Positions 22,681 to 35,352 of a stretch of DNA of 64,000 nt are shown here, piece after piece; the stretch's first letter is position 1; each line of letters begins with the position of its first letter. Both the position numbers and the translations under genes were made by a program. The notes beneath the pieces were generated by a model. It was given only the letters and a program-made list of their open reading frames with translations. It had not been told where the DNA came from and did not search any database. Origin of the DNA: Phyllostachys edulis (taxonomy: Eukaryota; Streptophyta; Magnoliopsida; Poales; Poaceae); NCBI GenBank assembly GCA_036346405.1, contig CM070554.1, positions 43,981,058-44,045,057 of the forward strand. Direction: 5' to 3'.

Positions 22681-23346
22681 GCACGGAACGTAAGGGAGAT
22701 GCATGCTTGCCGTGCTTTCCATCGAGAACCACACTGACCTCAACGTCTAAAACCTCTTTTAAGAGAGCAGAGTTGGTCAAGAGCGTGTACTAAAAAAAGG
22801 CATAATCATTAAAGGAGCTCACAAGATCAAGGACGTGTTCAGTTGGAGGCCAAAGCTGCCGTATCAAAGTTTCCCAAAGTTTAGCACTACCCAGATTCGG
22901 TATTCGAATTGGTTTGGTTGCGCGTGAATTAGCCAAACTTTCGCAGGAAAATGAACTAGAGGGGCAACGAAGAGACGGTTTTCCCAAATTTTGGCAAAAA
23001 AACCAAACGAACACCAAATCTAGTCAAAGTTGGTGAACTTTGGTAGCTCAAACGGTAGCATCAATGGGCTTCACGTCAAACAGCACCTAAATCCTAAGAG
23101 TAAGGAGTAAGGACTGTAGTAATTAGCTGAAAAAGTAAACCACAATAACCCTGGGTAGCATTTGAATTCTGTTTTTTTTAGGGATGAATTCTGGTCATCA
23201 ACTCCTACTCGCTGACCAAGGGTCATAAACGAAGGGAGCCCACAGACAAACGGAACGGGGCGCCCATTACCAGACCTTGCGCTCCACTCACCTATGGGCT
23301 CAACAACTCAAAGGCCCTTTCCATATACGTTACATTTCTTAACTAA
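22681..23346. other. Intergenic, possible MITE remnant
   Basis: The stretch 22830-23060 has words like CAAAGTTTCCCAAAGTTTAG and CCAAACTTTCGC with roughly inverted partners (TCAAAGTTGGTGAACTTTGG), typical of small grass MITEs, but no duplication is visible. No gene. Confidence 0.35.
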
Positions 23347-24500
23347 TCTAATCTTTTCTTAACTAATAAATGAAGAAGTTTACCCTCATACAACAGGACG
23401 ATATCCTTTTTCTTGTGCGCACGGTTGGCCTCTCCCACCTCTTTCAAATTCTTCATCGAGGCGTACCAACATGTGGACCCAACCTGACAGGGACAAGATC
23501 TCACCTCGCCCCGTGACTCACAAACATATCCATGCCCTCACTTCTTCTGCAACCACCCAAACCGTTGCCGTCCCACTTCTTTTTCACATGCACACACTGA
23601 AATTCGTCGCCGTCCCACTCCTTCCTATCTCGCATCGCGACTCGTCACTTGCGCCTGTTCGACATTCGCTTCGTGCCTTAGAGATCCTGCCCCCCTCGGA
23701 CACTCAGTCTGTGGGTTGCAATGGCGGCGTGCATGAAGATGAGGGGATCCAACAGCGTAGGAGGAGGCGGCATGAGGAGGTAACACCGGTGACGGGAGGA
23801 GGTAGCGGGGAGGGGAGGCCGCGTTGGGGACAGGAGAAGGCACCGAAAGTGAAGGGAGGAGAGGAGGAGGAGGTACCTTGGAGGAGAAGCGGTGGCGGCG
23901 AGGAAGAGAGGGGAGGTAGCGACGGCGCACGAGGAAGAGGCAAAGACAAAGACGTCCTTCCCTTGCCACACCGCCGTCGCGAATTCACTGCACCATGTCC
24001 TCTTCATCCTAATCCTCCCCTACGCTACCATCACCTCCTGCTCCGTGCTGGCTGGGCAAGCATCACCTCCTCCTCCTCGCTTACCACCGCGATGCCACCA
24101 CCGCCTTCTCCCCTGGCCACCCACCTCCTTGCCACAATGTGCCTGGCGAGAGCTGAAGAAACCAATGGTCGTGAGAACCGAGTCGCGGCTTGGGTTCAGG
24201 GTGGAAGAAGGTGGTCATAGACGTGTAGCCCTCTTTCTTGTCAACTGGCAATGACTGAAAATGGGCAGTACGTCGGAGAGGAAAGTTGGTATCAACTTCA
24301 ACTTCTAAATGTAAACAATCTATGATCTCAAAATTTTAATTTTCGGGTAGTAGTAGTAGATGATTCAATAAGCGAAGTTAATGTTATGTTTATATATGTG
24401 TGAAAGAAAAATAATATTTATTATGCGGCTTAGGATCTCGTCTGCTGATATATATCATTCTCTTTTGGGGTTCCGTTGCAATGCACATGCATCATACTAG
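23347..24500 (+). mobile_element. Probable non-autonomous Helitron
   Basis: The right end reads GTTGCAATGCACATGC then ATCATACTAG followed by T, matching the CTRR terminus and the eroded GC-rich hairpin of grass Helitrons (usually GTTGCAACGCACGGG). The proposed left end is TCTAATCTTTTCTTAAC preceded by A, giving insertion between A and T without duplication. Inside is GC-rich, gene-like sequence (open frame 23471-24220 without recognised domain), as expected for captured material. The left end is the weaker part. Confidence 0.55.
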
Positions 24501-25580
24501 TAAAAAATAAAAAAAAAGGGTTTACCCTCGCGCAGCGGTAGGAATCATCCCACCCCACATACGAACCCAACCCTATGTAAAAACATCACAAAAAAATGTC
24601 AACCACATTCTCTAGGCTCTAGCCGTCGCCCTATCCCTCCCCATCCGCGCCACGCCCCATCCCTCCCTCCCATCCGCGACCCCCCTCGCCCATCGCCTCC
24701 ACACCCGTCCCTCCTTCCCATCTGCGTCGCCCTCGCCCGCCACTGCACCTCCATTGCCCGCCGCTGCGACCCCCTTGCCCCTCGTCCATCGCCTCCGCGC
24801 CCGTCCCTCCCTCCCATCCGCCGCAGACCGTCGCCTCGCCACCGCCGTGACCTCGCCTCGCCCTTGCATCCCCACCTCACCCTCGCGCCTCCCCTCCCAC
24901 CATCTGCATCGCGCTGCCCTTGCCTGCCACCACGCCTCCCTTGCCCACCGTCGTGACACCCTCGCCTGCCTCCCTCGCCCCTCGCCTCTGCGCCTATCCC
25001 TCCCTCCCATCAGTGCCCACGTATCTGTTGGTTGTACACCACCCACCCTTCCTCTTCTCTCTCACACTCCTCACCTGCGCCACCTGCCTCCCAATCTTGC
25101 ATCGCCCTCCTGCGACGCTCGGAATTGCTAACCGCCCACATTCTTTTGATAACTATAGCTAAGAATCAAGATGCTCAGAGCATAAACCGCACCCACTTGT
25201 TCCCAATTTCCTCTCTCCACTTTCCCCCTCCTCTATGGTCTACTGGGTGGACGACAATCCGCATCGAAATCCCACCTAGATTGTTGCTGCCGCTGGCCAT
25301 CTTTCTCACCAACAGTACCATCTCCCCCACACACTCTTCCTTATGTGGTGGGCACAAGGCGGGCTCGAGGGCGCTCTTGGAAGATGCGGTGATGGGAGAC
25401 GATGGTGAGTGATGCGGCCAAACTTGGTCGTGTTGGAGCTCGACGAGCACAGCAGCACGGTGAGGCGGAGTCTATATCTAGCGACGTGCCCACCTCCCCA
25501 TCCTCTCGCTCTTTGGCCGAATCTGGCAGTGGCTGTTGTGATATGAGCCGTCGCAGCATCCTGATGCGGTGATGCAGCTC
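24501..25580. other. C-rich low-complexity stretch and spacer
   Basis: 24612-25100 is dominated by CCCTCGCCC, CATCCGC and TCCCTCCCTCCCATC words in irregular repeats, giving open frames on both strands that are composition artefacts. 25100-25580 shows nothing recognisable. Confidence 0.5.
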
Positions 25581-27832
25581 AATTCTGTAACAACCCCAAT
25601 TTTAATAAACAGTAATTATATGCATTTTTATATTATATTTGTTATTCCTGGAGCATGTGCATAAATTATGCATTAGAAAATCTTAAAATCAAATGTAAAT
25701 CTTAAAATTAAATGTAAATCTCTAATTCAAACTAAAGCCATAAAAGAAATTTTAAATAAATATTCATAAGATCTCTGGAAAATAATTTATTTAAATACTA
25801 GGATAATTATCATGAATTAATGTAATTTTTCCCAAATTTTTGGGACTAAATTCAAACCACAGAAAATTCAAACACACATCTATAACCTACACTAAGTTTG
25901 AATTTATATTATACAAAATATTATATGAACAGTAAGGTTTAATAGTTTTTATAAACACTAGACTATCCCAGGAACCCACCTAAATTATTTTAGGATTTTA
26001 CAAGTTTTATTTCTATTTTTAAACCCTCGGTCAAAGCAGGGATTGGAAATTAGAATCTCAGTCAAAGTTACTGTGCGTTAGGCTCGAGTCCGACCCGGCT
26101 AATTGACTCGGCGGAGTCAACTAAGCGTACCGACCGCACCCAACACGTAGAGACCGTTAGATTGAGGATCAACAACCCAAATCCCATGGCCGATCGGAAT
26201 GGTCCGAACATCCCACGTAATCTCGACCGTCTATTCCAGATCGGGCGGTTCAAACTAAACCGCATCGGGCCACTCACTGTTTGACCCGAGCCTAACCGAC
26301 CGCGTCGTCTTTTATTTCACTGGCCAGTGGGTCCCGTATGCAGTAATTTTTCTCCACTCCTCCAGAGCCGCACGGCACGCCATGCCATCTTCCATCTAGC
26401 TTCTTCCCCAGATATTTTCCCCATTCGGTTGACCATCCAGGATTAGCTTCCCTTCCATTTCTCCCCAAATCTCCTCCTTCTTCACTCCTCCCACTTCCAT
26501 GGCGCCACCATCTCCCTCCCCTCCACCCGCGCCGAGCTCCACCATCCGCCATCGCCACGGCCACCCATCTTCAAGATATCCTCGGCTCACGCCGTCTGGC
26601 CGCCTCACCTCTCCGCTCCCCGTCCGACCTCCTCCCGTCCGCCACCGTCGTCATCACTGATCACCGCCGCCACGCCCAGCCCACCGACGCCTTTGTTCGC
26701 TGCATTGCCGCCACTGAGTTCCCTGCATCGATCGCCATCCTCGGCTCCCCTGCCGGCTCTCCACCATCGCTTCTCTCACCACCGGCGACTCCGATCGCCG
26801 CGACCTGCGCCACCACTCGTGCTCCTCCTCGCCTTTGCTCACTTGGATCCACCTCGGCCGCCCTTCTCCCCAGCTCCTTGCGCCGCCTCCACGGTCTCCG
26901 CCATGACGATGTCTTGCCTCCACCACAAGCTCAGCGCCCAAAGACGCCATCTTCCTTGGTTTAGCTCAGGACGCCAAGACCTTGACGTCGTCTCAAAGCC
27001 AGTGCCACCCGCTTGTCGTTTTCTTGCCGGGTGAGCCACTTCTATGTTGTTCATATCAAATCTTGTCCCAGCCCTTCTCCTCAAAATTCCCCAATTTATT
27101 TTAGGGATTGCGCAGAGGAGTTCGTCGCTTCTTCATCTTCCTCCCGGTCGGCCGAACGCCCCACCATCGTCGCTGCCGCCTCTTCCCTTCTTCGCCGAGC
27201 TCAGACGCCGAGGGTGTCCATCAAAATGCCCAAGCCGTCCCTCGATGCTTCTATGTTTCTGCTTCAGATCCAACTCCCTCTCAGTGTATGGATGGATGTC
27301 GTAGATCGATTTACCAATAGATTAGATAAGTGAATGTTCAAGAATGTTGTTGCTCAATGGATTTGCCAAAAGCTTGTAGTTTGAGTTAGTATGAAGATTA
27401 GATGTTAACTTTTTAGTTGAGATTGTCATTCCTATTTTTGATATATGAACAGAGGTAGTATGAGGTTAGTTCAAATGGCTAAATCAAGGAATTAGGTAGA
27501 ATGTTGTAGTAGGTTTTAGTTGTCTCGTGCCCTTTCTCTCAAGGTTAGCTTTAGCTTCAATTTAGAATCACTTACTTAGTGTATTTCCAAATCAGCCTAG
27601 AACTTCAATTTCTATTTTGTTGTTTTGCTACCTAATAACCCCGACAAGCATTCACAACCGATTCTTGATTTCCAATTCTCATCACTTAGTTCTAATAAAT
27701 GATAAGTAGACTTTAGTTTAACTTGTTTAGTTGCGACTTTGGCAAGAATATTACCTTGATCACACTTTAATAAAACAAAGAAATTTCAGTTTTGAAATCA
27801 TTTCACAAAGAACCTCCTAAAATCATTAGATC

Positions 27833-28700
27833 TTGTCAATTAATGTTAAGTAAATGATGAATTAACCTGCTATACTAGTTAAGAATACACTAAATTAATC
27901 ATAGCACTCCATTTGTGGATGTTTAGATCAACAAAACACTCTTTTGCAATCTGTCTGCTGTTAAACCGACAAAGGCAAAGACCTCTTAGGGCTTTAACCC
28001 TTTAATTCTTGTCAAATGCTGCTAGCAAATGATGAGTTAGCTTGCTAACCTAGTTAGGAATACTCTAAACTTAGGCATAGCACTTTTACTTGTGCACATT
28101 TAGAGCAACAAATCCTTCTTCCGAAATCTGCCCTGTTTTGGTTTTTGCAAAATCAAAGCTACAGCTTTCAATTTAAGCCTCCAATTTTGATAATTGGTAT
28201 TAAATGGTGTTAAGTGGTAAGTTAGGCCTTGAATTCTACTCATTTAGCTGTGACTTAATCGAAAATACTCTTTTGTCATAGTATAAGTATGCAAGAAAAC
28301 ATTCCTTGCAATCTGTCCCAAAATTTCGATTTTTGCTAAAACTCGACATCAGTAGCTAACTCAAACTCCATTCCAGCTTTTGTTGTTATTCTTTGGGTAG
28401 GTCGACAGCCTATATCCCGAGTTAGCCCTCCATTTCTTCTAGTAAAGTCTATAAGTAATAAGTTAGACTTTTAACTTCATTAACTTGTGGTTTGTAGAAA
28501 TCAAGAACCATACTCATTGAAAATCTGTCCGCTTTTTCAGTTTGCCAAAATCTGAAACTTTAGCTAACCGAATCTCGGTTCGGTCTTGCCGCTTTCTGCG
28601 ACCATGTGAAATCTGTCCCACTTTCACTTTGCCAAAATCTGAAACTTTAGCTAACCGAATCTCGATTCGGTCTTCTTGCTTTTCTTCTTGGTCATGTTGA
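27833..28700. repeat. Diverged tandem repeats inside the giant LTR
   Basis: Units of about 175 bp recur near 27833, 28012, 28190 and 28430. They share AAATGATGA(A/G)TTA, then CTAGTTA(A/G)GAATAC, then AATCTGTCC-like words. The last part holds a closer duplication: TTTGCCAAAATCTGAAACTT starts at 28541 and again at 28628 (period 87). Non-coding. Confidence 0.7.
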
Positions 28701-30593
28701 CCACATATACAAAGAAGATGTAGCCCCAGTATCGCTTAGACTTTTAACTCTATCCACTTGTGAATAGTATCTTAGTAATTAACAAGATAATGAAATAAGC
28801 TATTCTTTTGAATACTTGTTAAGACTTTAAAAGATCAATTGATAAGAAAACATATAAGAGGATTAATTTTGACTGTATGATCATCGTGGATGTATACGTA
28901 GAATACCTAGAGAGTGTTTGTGAGTACTAAGTATCTTGTTAAGGAAAACAATATCACTTAAACCCTAGGTATCGTCAGTTGTTATGATTACCTCCGAAAT
29001 TGAATTAACCTCAACAAAATCATAAGAAGTTGAACTCCAATTAAACTAAAATCTATACCTAAAAACATCTAAAATCATAACCTCATTAATATGTAATTAT
29101 CATGCATTTTTGAGCATTTTGGATTTCTCGATTTTATTGGTGTTTATTCGCTATCGCATTTTCTCTATAGATTGTGAATTGCGCGGAGTGAATAATTATG
29201 CCTACAAGAGTGAACAAGTGGACTTCTACCAAGGCAAGCTTCCTCTCTGTACCATGTTGATCCCAAATTTATGAACTGTAGATTTACAAAACACAGTGAT
29301 ACTGTTGCATGCAATTTTCTAAAAATTATTTGTGATCTGTCCCTAGTTAGTTACTACCTGAATTTGTGGCTTACCTTAAATTCGATCATACACTTAACCT
29401 AAGGTAGTCTGTGGTATTATACTAATTAGTTTTGGGTTTTGCTTAGCCATGCAGTCCATAGAACGGTAGTGTTTGGCAAGCTTATCTTGTCAAACCTGGG
29501 AACAACAAATAAATTTTATTTATTTTGATTCTTTGTTCAATTTATTTAAATCTGAAAGGACTCCCAATCTTGTTGTTAAACTTATTTCAAATCTGGACAA
29601 GTGGATGCTAGTGGTGGTGCCGTAGTGCACGAGAATTGGGAAATATGGTTGTCTTGTCTGGATTGATTAAGGACTGAACATCGGCTGGATGATTCAAGCC
29701 CCAACGTACTTCCACACGCGGTGTATGGGCGCTGTTTGGTTAAGTATAGGGTTAATACTATTGAGTTGGAAACAGGAGAGTAAGGACATGTGTATTGATT
29801 TCATATGGCATAGATGCTTAAGTCTTCGGGCCGTGTCGTATGCCATGTGGAGTTTATATTGATATCAGATGTTCTTAGAAGGGTAAGGGCGTAGATGTGT
29901 TCCATCGCATGTACGCATTCCTTGAGTGGCCCCGATCATGCGGTCTAATATGTGTGGCTAACACGAGTTTGCATTTAATTGATTGGGTCGGCATTCCTGT
30001 ACAACATGTGGGCCCCTGTTAAATTTATGCTATCGGTCATTGTTTAAGCGGGATCACGCACATGGGTATTCCAACTCAATAGTGTTAACTTGTTGAAAAA
30101 TACCAAATCTTAGTTTACTTACCAAGATACCAAAGGCGGTGTGCTATTATTCTAGGCGACTTGCTTACTTGCTAACTAAGTCGTGTGGGTAAAGATGTAC
30201 ACCCTCGCAGGTTAAAACTATTCAATAGCCGTGTCCCCAGTTACGGACAATGCTTGAATTTGATTAGCGCTTTGTATAGATTTGACATTCCAATTTTATT
30301 TGGTGGATGGGATTTCGGTTCAATAGTTAAGTATGTACTGGTGTGTTGGTGGTGTAACATCATTTCATTATTAGTTATTGTTTATGATTATTCTTCATTT
30401 ATTTACTGTTTTAGTCCAAATGGATTTACTAAATTGCTTTGTTAAAATTTAGCAATTGTAGGTTAAGATGTATTGCTTTATGCAAATTTAACCACTATAG
30501 CCTTCCTGTTGTTAACCTTATGCATGTATCAATTCTCGATCCTTTGTGTAGGCTCTATCAAACACTTTATTTTAATAGTTTGTGTAAGTCTTG

Positions 30594-30613
30594 TTGAGTA
30601 CCTTCGTACTCAA
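30594..30613. other. Short stem-loop conserved in both large LTR-like sequences
   Basis: GAGTACCTTCGTACTC forms a 6-bp stem with a CTTC loop after CTTGTT. The related sequence at about 33866-33886 has GAGTACTTTATGTACTC in the same context. Its survival in two otherwise diverged copies suggests a structural or regulatory site. Confidence 0.6.
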
Positions 30614-31063
30614 AGTGAAATTGTCCACTTGTTGCGGTGAAGACATTCTAATTAATATTTTCGATTGAGACGATTATGTTGGTTCTTGGCTTTAATCCCA
30701 TCAAGTTGCCCTTGGGTTGTGGCGCCCAATCGAAAGTTTATTTTCTTATTTCTTCTTCATTTCTTATTTACTAAATGTTTCATTGTAAAATTTTACCGAT
30801 ATATATATTCTAGTGTGTATGCATATTCTAATCGATATGCTTGTGATATATCGTTGTGAGGATATGTGTATGTTAGCAGCTGATTCTGGGAGCTAACATG
30901 AGACACATATCCGGGAACCTGAATGTTGGATTTGTAACTTGTTAAGAATTATGCTTCTAGTATAATTTTAATTAAGGACCGATTGTTCTTGATTAAAACT
31001 TATGCTTTAAGTATGATTCTTAATTCGGTATAAATTTCCAATATTCCGGGTCCTTACAAATTC

Positions 31064-34000
31064 TTTCTTCCTTCGGTTGTTTTTGGAATTTATTTGCTAT
31101 TTCTTTGAGCCCGGTTTTAGTTAATTCAATTTCTGAAAATTGGAAGTCCTTTTTAATTTCAATTTTCTCTTGGCTCAATTCTTTCTTCCTTCGGCCCAAA
31201 TCTTTGCCTCCGGCCCAATCCGTTTTCTCTTTCCGCTTTTCTCCCACTTGGCCTACCTCCGCTTCGGCCCAAGCCAACCCCACCGTGCGCAAAGGCCAAG
31301 CCAACTCCCTCACCTCCTCTCCTCACTAGCCAGTGGGTCCGCCATGTCAGCGAGCCACGCTACCGGTGTCTTCATCCTTGTTGTGCACGGCTCTGTGCGA
31401 GTCTGAGTCCCGTCGTAGCCACCGCCATCTTCCTTGCAAACTCCCCCTTACTAGCCTTTATAAGCACACCCCTACGCGTCATATTTTTCTCCCCAAGTGC
31501 CACCGCCGGAATCGACCTTCGTTCACCACAATTCGCCGCCGCCATGAGCTACTCTTTGCCGTGTTCTGAAGCCGTTCTCCATCCGAGCTGTCTTCACCTT
31601 CCACTTCCGCCATCGCGTTCTACACGGTACTTCCACCATCTTCTACCTGGCATCACTGAGTCGCCGACGCCCTTCTTTGCCAAAGCCAACCTCGTCGCCA
31701 CCATCCCGATCTTCTCTCCGGTGAGCCTCTCGCCCTTCCGAGCATGTCATCATGCGTTCTCGGTTTTCCTCCTCCGATCCCCACCTCTCTTTTGGTTTCT
31801 TTGTCGCCGTAGCATGCCACCACCGCTTGTCTTCTTTGACGCCAGCCGTCATCTTCGTCGCTTCCCAGCCACTCTGAGTGCGAACCCAGAGCCGCCCAAG
31901 CCAATGTTCTCCTTGGTTTCCTCTGAGCACCACCGAATCACCGAAAGCGTCGCATGGCCAAGCCGGTTCTCCGCCGCCGCCCTCGCCGCGCTGCCACCTC
32001 CCTTAACACCACCAAGCCGCCGGGATTATAGTTTGCACCTTCACCAGAGTTCCCTCGCTGCCACTCGCCGTCGCCACCTTGCGCAAGCCGCCGGACATCT
32101 TCGTCCTCTGTTCTCTTTTGATTTCTCTTTCTGTCGTGTCAGCATCACGTAGTTGCCACCTCAGCCTTTCCCGCCCATGTGGCATCCTCGACAGCAGCAC
32201 CCATGGTAGTCACACGTGGCAAGCCAAGTCAAAACCGTAGACCCAGTTCATTATAGACCTAAACCTCTCTGTGGACTTGATCCATAGACCATGGCCCACT
32301 TGTCAGCCTCTCCAACCTTTTTTGGGATTTTCTTTTAATTTGGAAATTCAAAATTTTAGTAGGGCCCACCTGTCAGCCTTTAGGGTTTTTCTTTAATCTA
32401 ATCCAAGGGGATATTCCATAGAATATTCTTTTCTCTCTCTTTTTCTTTCCGACAAATCTTCTGAGAGTCCGTACTCCTTCGTTCAAACTCTGATTCAGTC
32501 CGTCTAAATTCCTAAATTCATCTAAAACTGAGATATTTATATTAGAGTTGGTTTTGATATTTTTGGATTGTATTTGAATTTATTTTGGATTTATTTATGT
32601 TTCACATGTTTTCTCTCTCTCTCGTTAGATGACCTATTTCAAGGAGCAAGAGCATAAGGAAGTTTTGAAGATCCAAGTGTGGTAACTAAGCAAAGTCAAA
32701 ACCAAAGCCAAGGCAAGTTGTAGTCGTTTGATCATATCAAACCTATTATTTTAAAATTATATTGTTTTATATCAAATTACATGCTATCTTTATATCAACT
32801 GCTTTTGGGAATAGTTAATCATCTATTTGTCATTATGCCTCCATTGAACATTTGAATAACATGATAACTTGCCACCTTAGGATGGTCATTATCTTAGTTG
32901 GACATATTTGTATCACCAACATGGGTATCGTAGAGATGCTTAGTCATGCTTAGTTATGATGGGCTCATGATCACATGTTCAATAATGTTGAATTTGACTA
33001 AATGTGATATGGAACTGTGGTGGGTAGTGACTGTTGTTAAAATTTGTGTACCATGACAGGGTATGTCATTAGTCTTGGTTGAACAAAATGATGTTTCGCT
33101 CAAACGAGCGATGGTGAAGTAAAGGGACCCGCGGGTAGCACATTGTGGGTTGAACTGGGCCTTATCGTATAACCACATGTCCAGTATAGGATGGACCTGG
33201 CTAACTAATTACCAATATCTTAATTTTGGTTCTGTCTTGGAAGCGTGAGTTACGTGATAGATGTATACTCACAATGGCGCAAAAGGGGGGCCCTGTCTGG
33301 TCAGAAAGACATTCAGTGTTGAAACCTTAGCGGACAGAATTAGGTTAAGAATGAGCTTTGTAAAGGCCTTGTGATGATCACTTAGTCACACACCTATGGA
33401 AATATGGTCAGACACTTTGAGTTGATTTATCTCTTGTGGGTAAAGCTGTACAACCTCTGTAGAGTTAAACCTGTTTAAACAATCATGTCCCCGGTCAGGG
33501 ATATGCTCGGGATTTCACATGAGAGGTAGAGTTTCTTTATAATAAAAAAAATCGGAGTGTGAATGAAAAGTTCACTTGGTGAATATGATGTTCGCTTGGT
33601 GAATGAGAATTCACTCGGTGGTTTTGTGTCGGAAGGTGAATGGGGAGTTCACTTGGTGAATATAATGTTCACTTGATGGATGAGATGTTCACTGGATGGT
33701 TTGGTTGAGAAGTGAATGGGAAGAAAAAAAATTCAAAGAAACTGTTTACTCTAGTTAATTATTGTCTTTTAAATTACATATTGCAATCTATTGTTCAAAA
33801 GAACCATATAGCTAATCCTTTGTTCAAGCCTTGCATGAATATTAATTGCATACTGTTCTCTATGACTTGTTGAGTACTTTATGTACTCATGACTTTAAAC
33901 TTTGCTGCTTAGTTGAAGAATATCAAACTGCTTAAGAATTCTACGAACAAGAGTTTTATGAAGACTTTGCGAATTAGGATACATTCTCCACTCGATTGCC

Positions 34001-34260
34001 TGTGGGCATATTGAATGGTCTTTTCATGTTTTCTAGTTCCGCCGCAAGAGTTTATTTGTTTCTTTAGCCCTACGTGGCAAGTTAAGTAAACATTGATCAT
34101 AAGGTCCATTTGTTAGTACTACTTGTTATTTTGAGATCTTTTTAGTTAAATCGATAAATGGATGATATTTCATCGATGTTTCCTGTGTGAGTTGGCTACT
34201 GATCTGGGACTAGTTCAGAATACACAGAGGGTTTTGGAAGTGTAAATCCGGGTCCCGATA
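31064..34260. mobile_element. Diverged, truncated relative of the giant LTR
   Basis: It shares collinear landmarks with 25586-31058: GCCAGTGGGTCC (31330 versus 26323), GTGGGTAAAG(A/C)TGTACA (33436 versus 30186), TGTCCCCGGTCAGGGATATGC versus TGTCCCCAGTTACGGACAATGC, the GAGTAC stem-loop and an end in CCGGGTCCC (34247). The left part seems missing, and the giant LTR sits exactly at its left edge. A C-rich leader-like part (31320-32160) gives long but unconvincing frames. No retroviral-type protein is encoded. Confidence 0.6.
33560..33715. repeat. Short tandem repeat of GTTCACTTGGTGAATATGAT type
   Basis: Five to six copies of a ~24-bp unit with GTTCACT(T/C)GGTGAAT, each a small palindrome, lie in the truncated LTR relative. 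Non-coding. Confidence 0.7.
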
Positions 34261-34527
34261 GTGGCCGTGGCGGATGGGAGGTGGGGGAAGAACGGGAGAG
34301 GAGGATGGTCGTGGCTAGGAACTCTAGGAGAGGAGGAAGACTAGGAAGATGAGAGATTGGGTTGACAAGTGGGTCCATCAATTACTTAATTTATTTGTCG
34401 ATTCTATTGATTGTGCTGCCATGTCAGCTAAAACCTAGTGACGTGGCCACCAACATAGCGAGCACCAGCGACGAAACTAAGCTACGGTTGAAAAGTGAAT
34501 GGTTTCAATAGTTAAGGCCTTGAGGGG
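34261..34527. other. GA-rich non-coding spacer
   Basis: 34261-34345 is purine-rich (GGGAGGTGGGGGAAGAACGG); the rest is ordinary sequence up to the Gypsy LTR. No gene. Confidence 0.4.
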
Positions 34528-35352
34528 TGTCAGTGTTTTAAGACCGAACCTACGTAAAGATTGTTTGATTCGGGGGTTCCCCTAGGCTCAAAATCACGTA
34601 GAGAAGGAGACACCGAGTTTTTTTATATAAGTTCGGGCTTTCTCCTGAGAGAATAACAAGCCTACTTCTGTGTATATGTATTGAGTATACTGGATTACAA
34701 TATCAAGAGAAAGACTAGAATGATGCACCTTGTGCTCTTGATTTTCCCTCTCCCTCATCCTTCTGATGATTCTGCCTTTTATAGTACTCGGAGTGTGCTG
34801 CTGTTCTTCTAGTCCAAAGGACGCCTTAATGTTGCAGATTATGGAGCCATTACTGGAGATTATTGTGGGAGTAGTAATGTTCCCACGTCGCGAGGCAGTT
34901 ATCACCATGATAGGGAGTTAAATCGTGCCATTATTCCAGAGAATAATAGCGTAGTTTACTACCCATATCCTTAAATATAGTGCGTAAGATTCCCTGGTCG
35001 ATTAGGCCCACATGTCTGTAAGCCACATCAATTAGAGGCCGGTTGTAAAACAACTTACAACCAGGTGGTGGTCGTAGAATAGCTTATGACCATAAACTAA
35101 TCGTAGAAGAGCTTACAATCAAGACATTGTCGTAGAAAGATTTACGACTATGGGGTAGTCGTAGAAGGACTTACGACTATGTGGTAGTCGTAGAAGGACT
35201 TACGACTATGGTGTGGTCGTAGAAGAACTTACGACCTCCAGCTTCCCCCATATGAATATTAAGGGGTGTACTTAAGAACCATATGACGTCATTATTATCC
35301 ATAATATGAATTACAGATAAATAATTAATTGTGGATTATTATATCCTCGTCA
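34528..35352 (-). repeat. 3' LTR of Gypsy element A (825 bp)
   Basis: On the plus strand it runs TGTCAGTGTTTTAAGACCGA to ATATCCTCGTCA. The minus-strand TATA box (TATAAAA, 34777-34783) lies in CTATAAAAGGCAG context. About seven copies of the hairpin motif GGTCGTAGAAGAACTTACGACC lie at 35038-35240. A relative is the solo LTR at 51715-52476. A polypurine tract lies at 35353-35370. Confidence 0.88.

Larger units (their letters stand above)
25586..31058. mobile_element. Giant solo LTR (5.47 kb) with exact 5-bp target duplication
   Basis: It begins TGTAACAACCCCAATTTT and ends CCGGGTCCTTACA, so it has TG...CA ends, and is flanked by AATTC on both sides (25581-25585 and 31059-31063). No gag, protease, reverse transcriptase or integrase is readable inside, and I see no second copy of its start or end, so a solo LTR is the simplest reading. 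It has a C-rich gene-leader-like portion (26290-27330), diverged internal repeats (27830-28700) and an AT-rich remainder. Grass Gypsy families with LTRs of several kilobases and TGTAAC starts are known. Alternative: a whole non-autonomous element with very short terminal repeats. Confidence 0.75.

Noticed and set aside
23471..24220. 249-residue ORF as a host gene
   Set aside because: No recognisable domain, biased composition, opposite strand equally open; more likely captured or low-complexity DNA in a Helitron.
24599..25131. Overlapping ORFs on both strands in C-rich DNA
   Set aside because: Products of irregular CCCTCGCCC/CATCCGC repeats.
25586..31058. Complete LTR retrotransposon rather than solo LTR
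   Set aside because: No gag-pol, primer-binding site or repeated terminal sequence could be found inside; solo LTR is simpler, though not proven.
31544..32152. 202-residue ORF as a gene
   Set aside because: Serine/proline/histidine-rich, no domain, lies in an LTR-like sequence whose relative at 26400-27300 has different frames.
34528..35352. 5' LTR of a plus-strand element whose gene starts at 35940
   Set aside because: The purine-rich tract adjoining the LTR and gag-pol direction show that the element is minus-strand, so this is the 3' LTR and the plus-strand gene is antisense.
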